Source: Faecalibacterium sp.
GTDB lineage: Bacteria > Bacillota > Clostridia > Oscillospirales > Ruminococcaceae
DNA length: 64,000 bases
NCBI GenBank assembly: GCA_029264955.1
Contig: JARHYC010000020.1
Span: forward strand, 155,442-219,441
Reading direction: 5' to 3'
This document shows positions 1 to 8,123 of this stretch, in pieces (positions within the stretch are counted from its first letter, which is position 1; every line of letters begins with the position of its first letter). The notes below the pieces were generated by a model, which saw nothing but the letters and a program-made list of their open reading frames with translations, was not told the origin of the DNA and made no database searches. The translations under genes and the position numbers were made by a program.

Positions 1-297
<297 letters not shown>

Positions 298-305
298 TTA
301 TACCT

Positions 306-334
306 ATTCTAACAAAATGTAGTGCGCTTGTAAA
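306..334 (-). promoter_or_regulatory. Promoter of nifJ
   Basis: On the minus strand TTTACA is followed by 17 bases and TAGAAT, which fits a housekeeping sigma promoter. It points at nifJ and leaves a leader of about 130 bases. Confidence 0.7.
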
Positions 335-693
335 CGTGCCGTATTCGGAAAAAAGTGACAAGATTTGATAATTAAACCAGACAATCTGTACAAATCCACA
401 AAAGAATAATTGTATCTTTTTTACACACCACACCTTTTTGAGCAATTTGTATAGTTTTGATTATTTTTTTCGTCATTACGCACATTTTAAGAAAATACAG
501 AACATTCCATATTTCTTTTTCATTCTTTTTTTCATCTTTTGAAAAGAAGAAAAAAAGAAGTATATTCGTTCTTTTTTCTTTTTCCGCGTCTTTTTTCCAA
601 ATTTTCTACAACGGAAATCCTTTTCAGGCTTTTTTCGCAGTGATATGACCAAGATGTTTAGATTGATTTTTGAAATCTTGTCATTTTCGTCAA
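335..693. other. AT-rich intergenic stretch, no gene seen
   Basis: Between the divergent nifJ and antiporter promoters the sequence is very rich in A/T homopolymers. The short ORFs here (for example 457-648 plus) are low-complexity Phe/Ser runs without ribosome sites. I see no gene or known RNA in this stretch. Confidence 0.5.
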
Positions 694-722
694 TTTACAA
701 GAGAACGCCTAATCGTTATAAT
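694..722 (+). promoter_or_regulatory. Near-consensus promoter for the antiporter gene
   Basis: TTTACA, a 17-base spacer and TATAAT. Transcription should start near 729, immediately before the terminator-like hairpin at 732. Confidence 0.75.
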
Positions 723-731
723 GATTAAGTT

Positions 732-760
732 ACAGGGCGCACAGCGCCCTGTGCTTTTTT
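732..760 (+). terminator. Terminator-like hairpin at the very start of the transcript
   Basis: ACAGGGCGC, a 3-base loop and GCGCCCTGT form a 9-bp stem, followed by GC and six T. It starts within a few bases of the predicted transcription start. It would therefore end most transcripts after about 30 nucleotides unless bypassed, or else cap and stabilise the mRNA 5' end. Confidence 0.7.
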
Positions 761-838
761 ATGTATTCTTTTTTCGCCTAGCCAAGTAAAAAAGAGTGTT
801 CGTTCGTTATCACTATAAAACAAACAGGAGGATTTCCT

Positions 839-1822
839 ATGCTCATTCCCGTTTTGCTGTTCATCGTCGGTCTGCTGTGCCTGATTAAAGGCGGCGACTG
901 GTTCGTCGACGGTGCTGTTGGCATTGCCCGCAAGTTTCACCTGCCCGAACTTCTGATTGGTGCTACCGTTGTTTCCATCGGCACCACCCTGCCTGAGGTT
1001 ATGGTTTCTACCACTTCCGCTCTGGGCGGTCACGGTGAGATTGCCTATGGCAACGCAATCGGCTCCATCATCTGCAACACTGCACTGATCGCCGCAATCA
1101 CCATTTCTCTGCGCCCGGGCAAGGTTGACCCTAAGACCCTGAAGACTCCTGTCCTGTTCTTCTTTACCGCAGCGATTATCTATTCTGCGGTGGCTTATAC
1201 CACCGGCTACTTCAGCCGCCCCATTGGCCTGCTGATGTTGGCTCTGTTCGTTGTTTACATGATTGTCACGGTCAAGCAGATGAAGAGCAGCCCCGCCTCC
1301 GCTGCTGACGCTGCATTGGAAGCAGCTGAAGAGCCTGCAGAAGAAGATCGCCCCCTGTCCAAGAACCTGCTCCTGTTGGTACTTGGCGCTGCGCTGATTG
1401 CTGTGGGTGCCGACCTGCTGGTCGACAATGGCACTCTGATTGCCGAAGCGCTGGGCGTTCCGGAATCTGTCATCGCGCTGACCTTTGTTGCTCTGGGCAC
1501 CAGCCTGCCCGAGCTGGTCACCGCTATCACCAGCCTGGCAAAGGGGCATGGTTCTTTGTCTTTGGGCAATGTCATCGGCGCAAACCTGTTCAATCTGGTT
1601 CTGGTTTCCGGTGTTTCCGTCACTCTGGCACCCTTCGCAATCCCCGCAAACAGCATGATTGCAGGCATCAACGCCTCTCTGCTGATTGACATTCCCGTCA
1701 TGCTGTTCGTTATGGCATTTATGACTCTGCCCCCGCTGTTCCGTGGTAAGCTGAGCCGTTTCCAGGGCATCACCCTGCTGTGCATCTACGCAGCATTCTG
1801 CGTATTCCAGTTTGTGATGTAA
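839..1822 (+). CDS. Calcium/sodium antiporter, CaCA family
   Basis: A 327-residue, highly hydrophobic inner-membrane protein of about ten helices. It carries the two inverted alpha-repeats of the Ca2+/cation antiporter superfamily. Repeat 1 has GTTLPEVMVS (residues ~48-57) and GNAIGSIICN; repeat 2 has GTSLPELVTAI (~220-230) and GNVIGANLFN. The acidic residues in these GT(T/S)LPE motifs bind Ca2+ in the family. A Glu/Ala-rich cytoplasmic loop (~150-168) separates the halves, as in YrbG-type proteins. It probably exports Ca2+ in exchange for Na+ (inference; the exact ion is not proven). AGGAGG eight bases before the ATG fixes the start. It is monocistronic, between its own promoter and a terminator. 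Confidence 0.92.
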   Translation: MLIPVLLFIVGLLCLIKGGDWFVDGAVGIARKFHLPELLIGATVVSIGTTLPEVMVSTTSALGGHGEIAYGNAIGSIICNTALIAAITISLRPGKVDPKTLKTPVLFFFTAAIIYSAVAYTTGYFSRPIGLLMLALFVVYMIVTVKQMKSSPASAADAALEAAEEPAEEDRPLSKNLLLLVLGAALIAVGADLLVDNGTLIAEALGVPESVIALTFVALGTSLPELVTAITSLAKGHGSLSLGNVIGANLFNLVLVSGVSVTLAPFAIPANSMIAGINASLLIDIPVMLFVMAFMTLPPLFRGKLSRFQGITLLCIYAAFCVFQFVM

Positions 1823-1847
1823 TCACTCTGCACAAAATGCATTTCTG

Positions 1848-1876
1848 CACCCGTCGGCTTCGGCGGGTGTTTTTTA
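1848..1876 (+). terminator. Terminator of the antiporter gene
   Basis: CACCCG and CGGGTG arms around a GGCTTC-rich loop, followed by six T. Confidence 0.85.
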
Positions 1877-1888
1877 TTTTGCCTGTGC

Positions 1889-1917
1889 TTGACGCACTCT
1901 ACCCAGACGGCTACAAT
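1889..1917 (+). promoter_or_regulatory. Promoter of the Nudix gene
   Basis: TTGACG, a 17-base spacer and TACAAT, located directly after the preceding terminator. Confidence 0.8.
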
Positions 1918-1965
1918 ATAGAACGTACCAAACAACACCAAAAATCTGAAAAGGAGCGATGCAGC

Positions 1966-2520
1966 TTGACTACTCATCACTACACCGAAGACAAGCTCTC
2001 CAGCGAGGAAATCTTCCACGGACGCATCTTTACCGTTACCCGCGATACGGTCTGTTTGGAAGATGGGCGTGAGCGTTCCCGCGAGGTCGTCCACCACCAC
2101 GGCGGCGCCTGCATCCTGCCGTTGTTTGACGATGGCACCATCTGCCTGGTGCGCCAGTACCGCTATGCCATGCAGCAGGAACTGTGGGAACTGCCCGCCG
2201 GCAAGCTGGAACCCGGCGAAGACCCCTTTGAAGCCGCTAAACGTGAGCTGGAAGAAGAATGCGGTCTGGTTGCAGACAACTTCATCTCTCTGGGTGCGTT
2301 TTACCCCACCGTCGGTTACTGCACCGAAGTGATCTACTGCTGGATTGCCACCGGTCTGCACGAAACCCAGATGCATCTGGATGACGGTGAATTTTTGACA
2401 CCGGAACGGGTACCGCTGGATGAAGCCATCGCCATGGTGATGGACGGCCGCATCAAGGACGGCAAAACCGTCGCCGGTATTTTGAAGGCACAGTATCTGC
2501 GTGCCAACGGCGCTCTGTAA
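1966..2520 (+). CDS. nudF: Nudix hydrolase, ADP-ribose pyrophosphatase type
   Basis: A 184-residue cytoplasmic Nudix hydrolase. The Nudix box runs from G79 to about L101 (GKLEPGE, seven residues, then RELEEECGL) and matches GX5EX7REUXEEXGU, whose glutamates bind Mg2+. The family splits ADP-ribose into AMP and ribose 5-phosphate; the substrate here is inferred from the length and the LPAGKLE context. I place the start at the TTG at 1966 because AAGGAG sits nine bases before it. The upstream ORF extension starting at 1780 runs through the previous terminator and promoter and cannot be coding. The stop codon overlaps a possible ATG of the next gene by one base, so the two genes are probably cotranscribed. 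Confidence 0.88.
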   Translation: MTTHHYTEDKLSSEEIFHGRIFTVTRDTVCLEDGRERSREVVHHHGGACILPLFDDGTICLVRQYRYAMQQELWELPAGKLEPGEDPFEAAKRELEEECGLVADNFISLGAFYPTVGYCTEVIYCWIATGLHETQMHLDDGEFLTPERVPLDEAIAMVMDGRIKDGKTVAGILKAQYLRANGAL

Positions 2521-2558
2521 TGCGCGCACCCACTACTTTGACAAGGATAAATAACGCA

Positions 2559-3206
2559 ATGCTCCAAATCGTTTACGAAGATCAGAATATTACTATTTGT
2601 ATCAAGCCCATTGGTTATTCCAGTGAAGATAGTGCTTTTGCACCTTGTGTTCCTGCATTGCTGCGAGAACACTGGAACAAACCCGCTGCTTATGTGGGTG
2701 TGGTACACCGTCTGGACATGGGTGCTTCCGGTCTGATGGTGTATGCCCGCACCAAAGCTGCGGCAGCAGCACTGTCTCGCCAGATGACAGACGGCAGCTT
2801 CCACAAGGAATACCTGTGTGTTTGTGCCGGGGTTCCCCAGCCGGATGTGGGCACTATGGAGGACTGGCTGTTTAAGGACAGCCGCCAGCACAAGGTGTTC
2901 CCCGTTAAGAAGGAACGCAAAGGTGCCAAGAAAGCCTTGCTGGATTACGAAGTTCTGGAAAAAAACGAAGAATCTTCTTTGTGCCGTGTGCAGCTGCACA
3001 CCGGCCGTACTCACCAAATCCGCGTGCAGTTCGCCAGTCGTCGCCACCCTTTGTATGGTGACGGAAAATACGGCAGCCGCATTAAATGCGCGTTGGGGCT
3101 TTGGTGTGCCCGACTGGAATTTATCCTGCCAGGGGAAGATCAGCCCCGCATTTTCTTTCAGGAACCGCCTGCCGCAGGCGCATTTGAGCCGTTCTTTCCG
3201 GAATAA
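2559..3206 (+). CDS. RluA-family pseudouridine synthase
   Basis: A 215-residue RNA modification enzyme. It has the catalytic HRLDMGASGLMVYART motif, whose Asp attacks the uridine, and HTGRTHQIRVQFA near the end. The N-terminus (LQIVYEDQNITICIKP) is typical of the short RluA/RluD-like enzymes without an S4 domain. It isomerises uridines in rRNA or tRNA; the target cannot be read from the sequence. I chose the ATG at 2559, with AAGGAT ten bases upstream. The longer ORF from 2520 overlaps the nudF stop by one base but has no ribosome site. It shares the nudF promoter. Confidence 0.87.
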   Translation: MLQIVYEDQNITICIKPIGYSSEDSAFAPCVPALLREHWNKPAAYVGVVHRLDMGASGLMVYARTKAAAAALSRQMTDGSFHKEYLCVCAGVPQPDVGTMEDWLFKDSRQHKVFPVKKERKGAKKALLDYEVLEKNEESSLCRVQLHTGRTHQIRVQFASRRHPLYGDGKYGSRIKCALGLWCARLEFILPGEDQPRIFFQEPPAAGAFEPFFPE

Positions 3207-3241
3207 TCTCCTGTGCGATTATTTATCGCGCTTTGAATACA

Positions 3242-3282
3242 CAAAAAAATGCCGACTGCGTAATGCAGTCGGCATTTTTATT
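3242..3282. terminator. Bidirectional terminator between the RluA gene and pflA
   Basis: An 11-bp perfect stem (ATGCCGACTGC/GCAGTCGGCAT) with A-rich and T-rich flanks. It serves the plus-strand operon and the converging minus-strand PFL operon. Confidence 0.9.
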
Positions 3283-3291
3283 TATTTCAGA

Positions 3292-4050
3292 TCACCCGTT
3301 CAGGGCCTTTTTGCGAGCAGCCAAGATGACCTCGCGTGCGCGCACCGCTGTCTTTTTATCCAGCGCCGGTACACCTTGCAGCGGGTAGTCAATACCCAGC
3401 TTTTCGTATTTCGCCACGCCCATGGTGTGGTAAGGCAGTACTTCCAACGCTTTCACGTTGGGCAGCTCTGCCAGCAAGGTTCCCAGTGCGGTCCATTCTG
3501 CTTCGCTGTCAGTGATGCCCGGCACAACAACGTGCCGCACCCACATTGGCTGGTTTTTCGCCGCCAGATAACGGGCGAAAGCCAGAATGTTATCGTTGCA
3601 CTGACCTGTCAGCTCTTTATGCGCTTCAGATTCTGCGTGCTTGATATCCAGCAAAAACAGGTCTGTCACTTCACACAGCGCATCAAAACGAGCAAGCTGT
3701 GTGGGATCATCCGCGCGGAAGGTGATACCAGAAGTATCCACACAGGTGTGGATCCCCTTAGCCTTCGCTTTGCGGAACAGCTCAAGCACAAAATCCATCT
3801 GCAACAGCGGTTCGCCCCCGGTGCAGGTGATACCGCCACGCTTATAAAACGAAGCGTTGCGTGCGTACTGAGTCAAAATCTCGTCTGTCGTCATTTCGGT
3901 ACCCAGACCCGGCTGCCAAGTATCGGGATTATGGCAATACTTGCAACGCATGGGGCATCCCTGTAGAAACACCACAAAGCGCACGCCGGGACCGTCTACG
4001 GTACCAAAACTCTCCAGAGAATGGATGTGTCCTTTGATTTCCGCTGCCAT
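3292..4050 (-). CDS. pflA: Pyruvate formate-lyase activating enzyme (radical SAM)
   Basis: A 252-residue radical SAM protein with the cluster motif C32-x3-C36-x2-C39 (GCPMRCKYCHNPDTW). It also has the family signatures SFGTVDGPGVRFVVFLQG, GGITCTGGEPLLQ and the H-x-x-V-V-P-G-I-T-D segment. PflA uses S-adenosylmethionine and a [4Fe-4S] cluster to abstract a hydrogen from the glycine of PFL. It is the last gene of a four-gene minus-strand operon and starts four bases after the separate glycyl-radical-domain gene, with no clear ribosome site. Translational coupling to its substrate protein is therefore likely. In this genome the activator must act on a small separate domain rather than on the C-terminus of a full-length PFL. 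Confidence 0.95.
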   Translation of the reverse strand: MAAEIKGHIHSLESFGTVDGPGVRFVVFLQGCPMRCKYCHNPDTWQPGLGTEMTTDEILTQYARNASFYKRGGITCTGGEPLLQMDFVLELFRKAKAKGIHTCVDTSGITFRADDPTQLARFDALCEVTDLFLLDIKHAESEAHKELTGQCNDNILAFARYLAAKNQPMWVRHVVVPGITDSEAEWTALGTLLAELPNVKALEVLPYHTMGVAKYEKLGIDYPLQGVPALDKKTAVRAREVILAARKKALNG

Positions 4051-4054
4051 CGAA

Positions 4055-4297
4055 TTAGATTGCGTCGTGGAAAGTACGAGAGATGACCTCGTCCTGCTGT
4101 GCCTTGGTCAGCTTATTGAAGTTGACTGCATAGCCGGAAACACGAACGGTCAGCTGGGGGTACTTCTCAGGATGCGCCTGAGCATCCAGCAGGGTGTCGC
4201 GGTTAAAAACGTTAACATTCAGGTGATGGCCGCCTTCGGCTGCATAGCCATCCAACAGGTCAACCAGGTTGTCGATTTGCTGCTTATTTGCTTCCAT
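4055..4297 (-). CDS. grcA: Stand-alone glycyl-radical domain of a split pyruvate formate-lyase (GrcA/YfiD-like)
   Basis: An 80-residue protein that corresponds only to the C-terminal glycyl-radical domain of [21 protein letters not shown] (residues 22-39), [18 protein letters not shown] (43-60) and a final SRTF. The radical glycine should be G55 in RVSGYAV. E. coli GrcA/YfiD is 127 residues and acts as a spare part for oxidised PFL. This protein lacks the extra N-terminal part and begins with the NLVDLLDGY segment that in ordinary PFL directly precedes the radical domain. Since the adjacent PFL body has no such domain, I infer that this is an obligatory subunit, not a spare. An AAAGGAA ribosome site precedes the ATG. 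Confidence 0.93.
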   Translation of the reverse strand: MEANKQQIDNLVDLLDGYAAEGGHHLNVNVFNRDTLLDAQAHPEKYPQLTVRVSGYAVNFNKLTKAQQDEVISRTFHDAI

Positions 4298-4323
4298 AGT
4301 AGCTTTTCCTTTCTTTCTTTCGG

Positions 4324-4506
4324 TTATTTCTTAACCGGTGTATTGCAGGCGACGTCAGAAAATTCGCCGCAGCAAGTTGTGCAGCGGGTTTCAGAGGCTT
4401 CCCCCTCACCGCCGGTAACTTTCATGTGGCCGCCGCCTTTTGCCATAAACGCATCAATGTGAGCAATCAGCTCGTCGATGCGCTGCTCTTCGTTTTTCTC
4501 CTGCAT
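4324..4506 (-). CDS. 60-residue Cys-rich relative of the glycyl-radical domain, function unknown
   Basis: A small protein encoded between the PFL body (35-base gap) and the glycyl-radical subunit (26-base gap), all on one strand. Residues 10-34 ([21 protein letters not shown]) parallel residues 8-30 of the radical subunit ([21 protein letters not shown]). The glycine loop and everything after it are replaced by a tail with C42, C45, C46 and C54 (CTTCC and a distant Cys). It therefore cannot carry a glycyl radical. The Cys pattern could bind a metal or a cluster, or act in redox. Conserved operon position and good codon use argue for a real gene. A GAGG site nine bases before the ATG supports translation. 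I do not recognise the family; a role in assembly, protection or quenching is only speculation. Confidence 0.7.
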   Translation of the reverse strand: MQEKNEEQRIDELIAHIDAFMAKGGGHMKVTGGEGEASETRCTTCCGEFSDVACNTPVKK

Positions 4507-4541
4507 TGGGATTCGCCTCGATTCTCAAAAGTAGTTTTGGA

Positions 4542-6596
4542 TTAGTTCTCAGACTCGAACTCGTCCATCTCCACGCTCAGGTCGCCAGCAAAGATCTGAT
4601 CGTCCTTGCCCAGTGCGCCGGGGATGATGGAGAAGGTATTGGAAATGCCATCCTGTGCTTCGCTGAAGGGCAGCTTTGCAACAGATGCCAAGCTAGCAAC
4701 TGCGCCGTGGGTATCACGACGGTGCATGGGGTTCGCACCAGGTGCAAACGGTTCGCCACGCTTACGGCCATCGGGGGTAGAACCAGTGTTACGGCCATAA
4801 ACAACGTTGGAGGTGATAGTCAGGATGGAGGTGGTGGGGATACCGCCACGGTAGGTGTGGTTGCCCTTGACGTAGCTCATGAAGGTATCAACCAGATCAG
4901 CTGCGATCAGGTCAACACGATCGTCGTCGTTGCCGTACTTGGGGAAATCACCCTCAACTTCGTAATCGACCACGATGCCATCCTCATCACGGATGCACTT
5001 GACCTTAGCGTACTTGATAGCAGACAGAGAGTCCGCAACAACAGACAGGCCAGCGATACCGGTTGCGAACCAGCGGGTGACCTTCTTGTCGTGCAGGGAC
5101 ATCTGCAGCTTCTCGTAGCAGTACTTGTCGTGCATGTAGTGGATGATGTTCAGGGTATTGACGTACACCTGAGCCAGCCACTTCATCATTTCCTTGTACT
5201 TAGCCATAACATCGTCGTAATCCAGGTAGTCGCCTACAACGGGGCGATATGCGGGACCGACCTGCTTTTTGCTGATTTCATCAACACCACCGTTGATCGC
5301 GTACAGCAGGCACTTTGCCAGGTTAGCACGAGCGCCGAAGAACTGCATCTCCTTGCCGATGCGCATAGAAGATACGCAGCAAGCGATGGCATAGTCGTCA
5401 CCGTGGGTAACGCGCATCAGGTCATCGTTCTCGTACTGGATGCTGGAAGACTCGATCGAAGTCTTAGCACAGAAACGCTTGAAGTTTTCCGGCAGGCGAG
5501 TAGACCACAGAACTGTCAGGTTGGGTTCCGGAGCGGTGCCCAGGTTGGACAGAGTGTGCAGGTAACGGTAGCTCATCTTGGTGACCATGTGACGGCCGTC
5601 GATGCCTACGCCGCCAATGGACTCGGTAACCCACTGGGGATCGCCAGAGAACAGATCATTGTACTCGGGGGTACGAGCAAACTTGATCAGGCGCAGCTTC
5701 ATAATGAAGTGATCGACGAACTCCTGGATCTGATCCTCAGTAAAGGTGCCGTTTGCCAGGTCGCGCTGTGCATAGATGTCCAGGAAGGTGGAGGTACGGC
5801 CCAGGCTCATCGCAGCGCCGTTCTGCTCCTTAACAGCCGCCAGGTAGCCAAAGTACAGCCACTGGATAGCTTCCTTGACGTTGGTAGCGGGCTTGGAAAT
5901 ATCGAAGCCGTAGATTTCACCCAGCTTCTTCAGTTCCTGCAACGCACGGATCTGCTCGCTCAACTCTTCACGCTCACGAATAACATCAGAGTACATGATG
6001 ACACGGGTGGTGTCCTTCTGGTGCTGCTTGTCCTCGATCAGGCGATCCACACCATACAGAGCAACACGGCGGTAGTCACCAATGATACGGCCACGGCCGT
6101 AAGCGTCGGGCAGACCGGTGATGATGTGGTTGGAACGGCAAGCACGCATCTCAGGGGTGTAAGCGTCAAAAACGCCTGCGTTATGGGTCTTGCGGTGAAC
6201 GGTAAAGAACTCCTCGATTTCGGGGTCCAGCGTGTAACCGTTATCCTCGCAAGCTTTCTTAGCCATACGGATGCCACCATAAGGCATCAGCGCACGCTTA
6301 AAAGGCTTATCGGTCTGGAAACCAACAATCGTTTCCTTATCCTTGTTCAGGTAACCGGGGCCATGGGAGGTGATGGTAGAAATGACACGAGTGTCCATAT
6401 CCAGGACACCGCCGGCCTCGTGTTCTTTCTTGGTCAGGTCCATAACCTGATCCCATAGATCCTTGGTGTCCTGGGTAGGACCAGCCAGGAATGCATCATC
6501 TCCATCATAAGGAGTATAGTTCTTCTGGATGAAATCTCGCACATTGATTTCGCGTTCCCACACACCGGGAACAAAGCCTGTCCATTCGTTTTTCAC
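4542..6596 (-). CDS. pflB: Pyruvate formate-lyase body lacking the glycyl-radical domain
   Basis: A 684-residue formate C-acetyltransferase core. It has [16 protein letters not shown] at the N-terminus and the catalytic Cys pair C406-C407 in [10 protein letters not shown] (E. coli C418/C419), followed by [15 protein letters not shown]. It makes acetyl-CoA and formate from pyruvate and CoA. The ORF stops at [10 protein letters not shown], just after [11 protein letters not shown], exactly before the region where ordinary PFL continues into its radical domain. 684 plus the 80 residues of the downstream subunit equals a normal PFL of about 760. The GTG at 6596 is the start: AGGAGG sits six bases before it, and the ORF-track ATG at 6623 would read through that site. 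The gene leads the operon pflB, small Cys protein, grcA-like, pflA. Confidence 0.95.
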   Translation of the reverse strand: MKNEWTGFVPGVWEREINVRDFIQKNYTPYDGDDAFLAGPTQDTKDLWDQVMDLTKKEHEAGGVLDMDTRVISTITSHGPGYLNKDKETIVGFQTDKPFKRALMPYGGIRMAKKACEDNGYTLDPEIEEFFTVHRKTHNAGVFDAYTPEMRACRSNHIITGLPDAYGRGRIIGDYRRVALYGVDRLIEDKQHQKDTTRVIMYSDVIREREELSEQIRALQELKKLGEIYGFDISKPATNVKEAIQWLYFGYLAAVKEQNGAAMSLGRTSTFLDIYAQRDLANGTFTEDQIQEFVDHFIMKLRLIKFARTPEYNDLFSGDPQWVTESIGGVGIDGRHMVTKMSYRYLHTLSNLGTAPEPNLTVLWSTRLPENFKRFCAKTSIESSSIQYENDDLMRVTHGDDYAIACCVSSMRIGKEMQFFGARANLAKCLLYAINGGVDEISKKQVGPAYRPVVGDYLDYDDVMAKYKEMMKWLAQVYVNTLNIIHYMHDKYCYEKLQMSLHDKKVTRWFATGIAGLSVVADSLSAIKYAKVKCIRDEDGIVVDYEVEGDFPKYGNDDDRVDLIAADLVDTFMSYVKGNHTYRGGIPTTSILTITSNVVYGRNTGSTPDGRKRGEPFAPGANPMHRRDTHGAVASLASVAKLPFSEAQDGISNTFSIIPGALGKDDQIFAGDLSVEMDEFESEN

Positions 6597-6678
6597 AATT
6601 GGCCTCCTCAATTCCTCTAACACATTATGTAATCGGACAACCAGGCAAGCGCCTTGTTATGCCGCATGATACTTTTTT

Positions 6679-6706
6679 AGTGTACAGGCTCACAAAGGAA
6701 TGTCAA
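6679..6706 (-). promoter_or_regulatory. Promoter of the split PFL operon
   Basis: On the minus strand TTGACA, a 16-base spacer and TACACT, about 75 bases upstream of the pflB GTG. Confidence 0.75.
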
Positions 6707-6925
6707 GCAAATGACAAGCATTTCACGAATCTTTTTTGGCATCCTTTTGTCCATGATGCACACGGCAGAACATAGCTACTAGTTTTCTCCTCTTTCGCGA
6801 CTTGGTTTTTTATGTTTTTCACAAAAGGTGGTCTTGCCCATCGTATTGCAGAGAAAACAGCTGTCGGTTGGTTTTTATCTCTCTTTTTCGGCAAAAGAAT
6901 GAAAGCAATGCGTTTTATTTTTCTT

Positions 6926-7036
6926 TGAAAAAGCCGTGCAGTGGTAGGCACGGCCTCAAAGAAACCCGCGCTTTTCTTCCGATTGGGGGAAATCGTCTGA
7001 CAAAAGGCGCGTGTTAGTTAGTCTTTGCTAACTTAC
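6926..7036 (-). ncRNA. Candidate small structured RNA upstream of the PFL operon
   Basis: A minus-strand unit of about 110 nucleotides with its own promoter (7043-7071). It has three consecutive hairpins: GTTAG/CTAAC closed by CGCG pairs, CGATT/AATCG around a CCCCC loop, and a final GCCGTGC/GCACGGC stem followed by TTTTT (6928-6954). There is no ORF and no ribosome site. It could be a trans-acting small RNA or an attenuated leader whose read-through enters the PFL operon. I do not recognise a known RNA family. Confidence 0.55.
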
Positions 7037-7042
7037 GCGTTC

Positions 7043-7071
7043 ATTTTACCAGATTCCTTCTGGCATGGCAA
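7043..7071 (-). promoter_or_regulatory. Promoter of the candidate small RNA
   Basis: TTGCCA, a 17-base spacer and TAAAAT on the minus strand. Confidence 0.6.
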
Positions 7072-7171
7072 TACTTTTCCTGGATTTTCAAAAAATTTTT
7101 TCTTTCTTTTCACGTCTGTCTATACCCGGCCGTCATGCAACAAAAATCCTTGTTATATGGTTCGTATATAA

Positions 7172-7206
7172 CAAAAAAGGATGACGCAACCACGGTCACG
7201 CCATCC
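7172..7206 (-). terminator. Terminator after the HTH/membrane protein pair
   Basis: An imperfect stem GGATGGCG/CGTCATCC with an inner ACC/GGT stem, followed by six T on the minus strand. Confidence 0.8.
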
Positions 7207-7251
7207 CTTTTTCAATCTGTTTTTCTGCGCCAAAGTGTACGGATCAAACGC

Positions 7252-7725
7252 TTATCCTTCGTTTTCTTCCTCGTCAATCTTGGCATCCAACTGATCTTTT
7301 CTGCGCTTGCAAATACCTGATGTAAACGTCAGCACAAGCATCGTCAGCACGCTGATCGAGAGGAACATCACCACAAAGGTTGCCACAGAACCTGCCAGTG
7401 CATGGTATCGAACGTAGCTGATAATCCCCCAGAAACCGCCGAATGCAAGACCCGCTAATGAGCTGAGGCCCAGATTGGTTTTGCCATTCGGCTTGAGATT
7501 TCTATCCCAAATGCCATTCTTCAGACAGGTAAACAGGATATATCCGCTAGCAATCAGCAAAATCAAGCTTTCTCCGCCAATAGCGCGAATATCGTTGTTT
7601 CCCATTGCCATCTGGATATAAATTACAGCCAGCAGACCCCAGAAGCACAGCCAGCATGCATTGTGTTCGATGCGCAGCAACTTCTGCTCCTGCATCTCGT
7701 CCAGATTACTTTTACGCTTCTTCAT
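7252..7725 (-). CDS. Small membrane protein (DUF6773-like)
   Basis: A 157-residue protein with a charged N-terminus (MKKRKSNLDEMQEQK) and four hydrophobic stretches. It ends in a Lys/Arg/Glu-rich cytoplasmic tail. Its start lies inside the upstream HTH gene: GGGAGG, which also encodes the end of that gene, sits nine bases before the ATG at 7725. The pair is therefore translationally linked. HTH-plus-membrane-protein pairs like this are common in Clostridia and often form a regulator with its membrane partner; no function can be assigned. The longer ORF starts in the track have no ribosome site. Confidence 0.75.
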   Translation of the reverse strand: MKKRKSNLDEMQEQKLLRIEHNACWLCFWGLLAVIYIQMAMGNNDIRAIGGESLILLIASGYILFTCLKNGIWDRNLKPNGKTNLGLSSLAGLAFGGFWGIISYVRYHALAGSVATFVVMFLSISVLTMLVLTFTSGICKRRKDQLDAKIDEEENEG

Positions 7726-7927
7726 CGCTCTCATCCTCCCAAAACAGTTCATCCAGCTGTGCATCCAACGCCCAGCAGATTTTCAGGCATAATTTAATGG
7801 TGGGGTTGTATTCGCCTTTTTCGATTGCGTTGATGGTCTGGCGTGATACGCCTATTTTTTCCGCCAGCTCTTTCTGGGTCATATCTTTTTTGGTTCGTGC
7901 GAGTTTCAATGCCATATTTCTTGCCAC
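7712..7927 (-). CDS. XRE-family HTH transcriptional regulator, short form
   Basis: A 71-residue cytoplasmic DNA-binding protein made of a single Cro/CI-type helix-turn-helix domain (KKDMTQKELAEKIGVSRQTI, then NAIEKGEYNPTIKLCLKI). The acidic C-terminus is WEDESDEEA. The start is the GTG at 7927, with AAAGGGGG seven bases upstream, giving MARNMALKLARTKKDMTQ. Upstream in-frame codons lie in the promoter region. It overlaps the downstream membrane-protein gene by 14 bases and probably controls this two-gene operon (inference). Confidence 0.88.
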   Translation of the reverse strand: MARNMALKLARTKKDMTQKELAEKIGVSRQTINAIEKGEYNPTIKLCLKICWALDAQLDELFWEDESDEEA

Positions 7928-8053
7928 ATCGAAGCCCCCTTTCTTGTGCCTAAATAGTATCATATAGTTTTCTTCAAGTCAAGTATATATTACATTTATT
8001 CCAATAAAAGTTACTTTTACAGAAGCTATTTCCGCTTTCTACGCATTGCTTTG

Positions 8054-8082
8054 TTGCGTTTTGACACCAGGTCTGCTATGAT
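8054..8082 (+). promoter_or_regulatory. Possible promoter of the 8124 gene
   Basis: TTGCGT, a 17-base spacer and TATGAT. Confidence 0.5.
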
Positions 8083-8123
8083 ACCCATATCCTAAACATC
8101 ATAGTTCTTTCAGGAGGCAAACG

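Noticed and set aside
725-1549. 274-codon minus-strand ORF opposite the antiporter gene
   Set aside because: Gln/Asn-rich shadow that also runs through the leader terminator.
1780-1965. N-terminal extension of the Nudix ORF
   Set aside because: It crosses the antiporter terminator and the Nudix promoter; the TTG at 1966 has a proper ribosome site.
4506-6458. 650-codon plus-strand ORF antisense to the PFL body
   Set aside because: The PFL body on the minus strand is certain. The antisense translation has no recognisable domain and no ribosome site.
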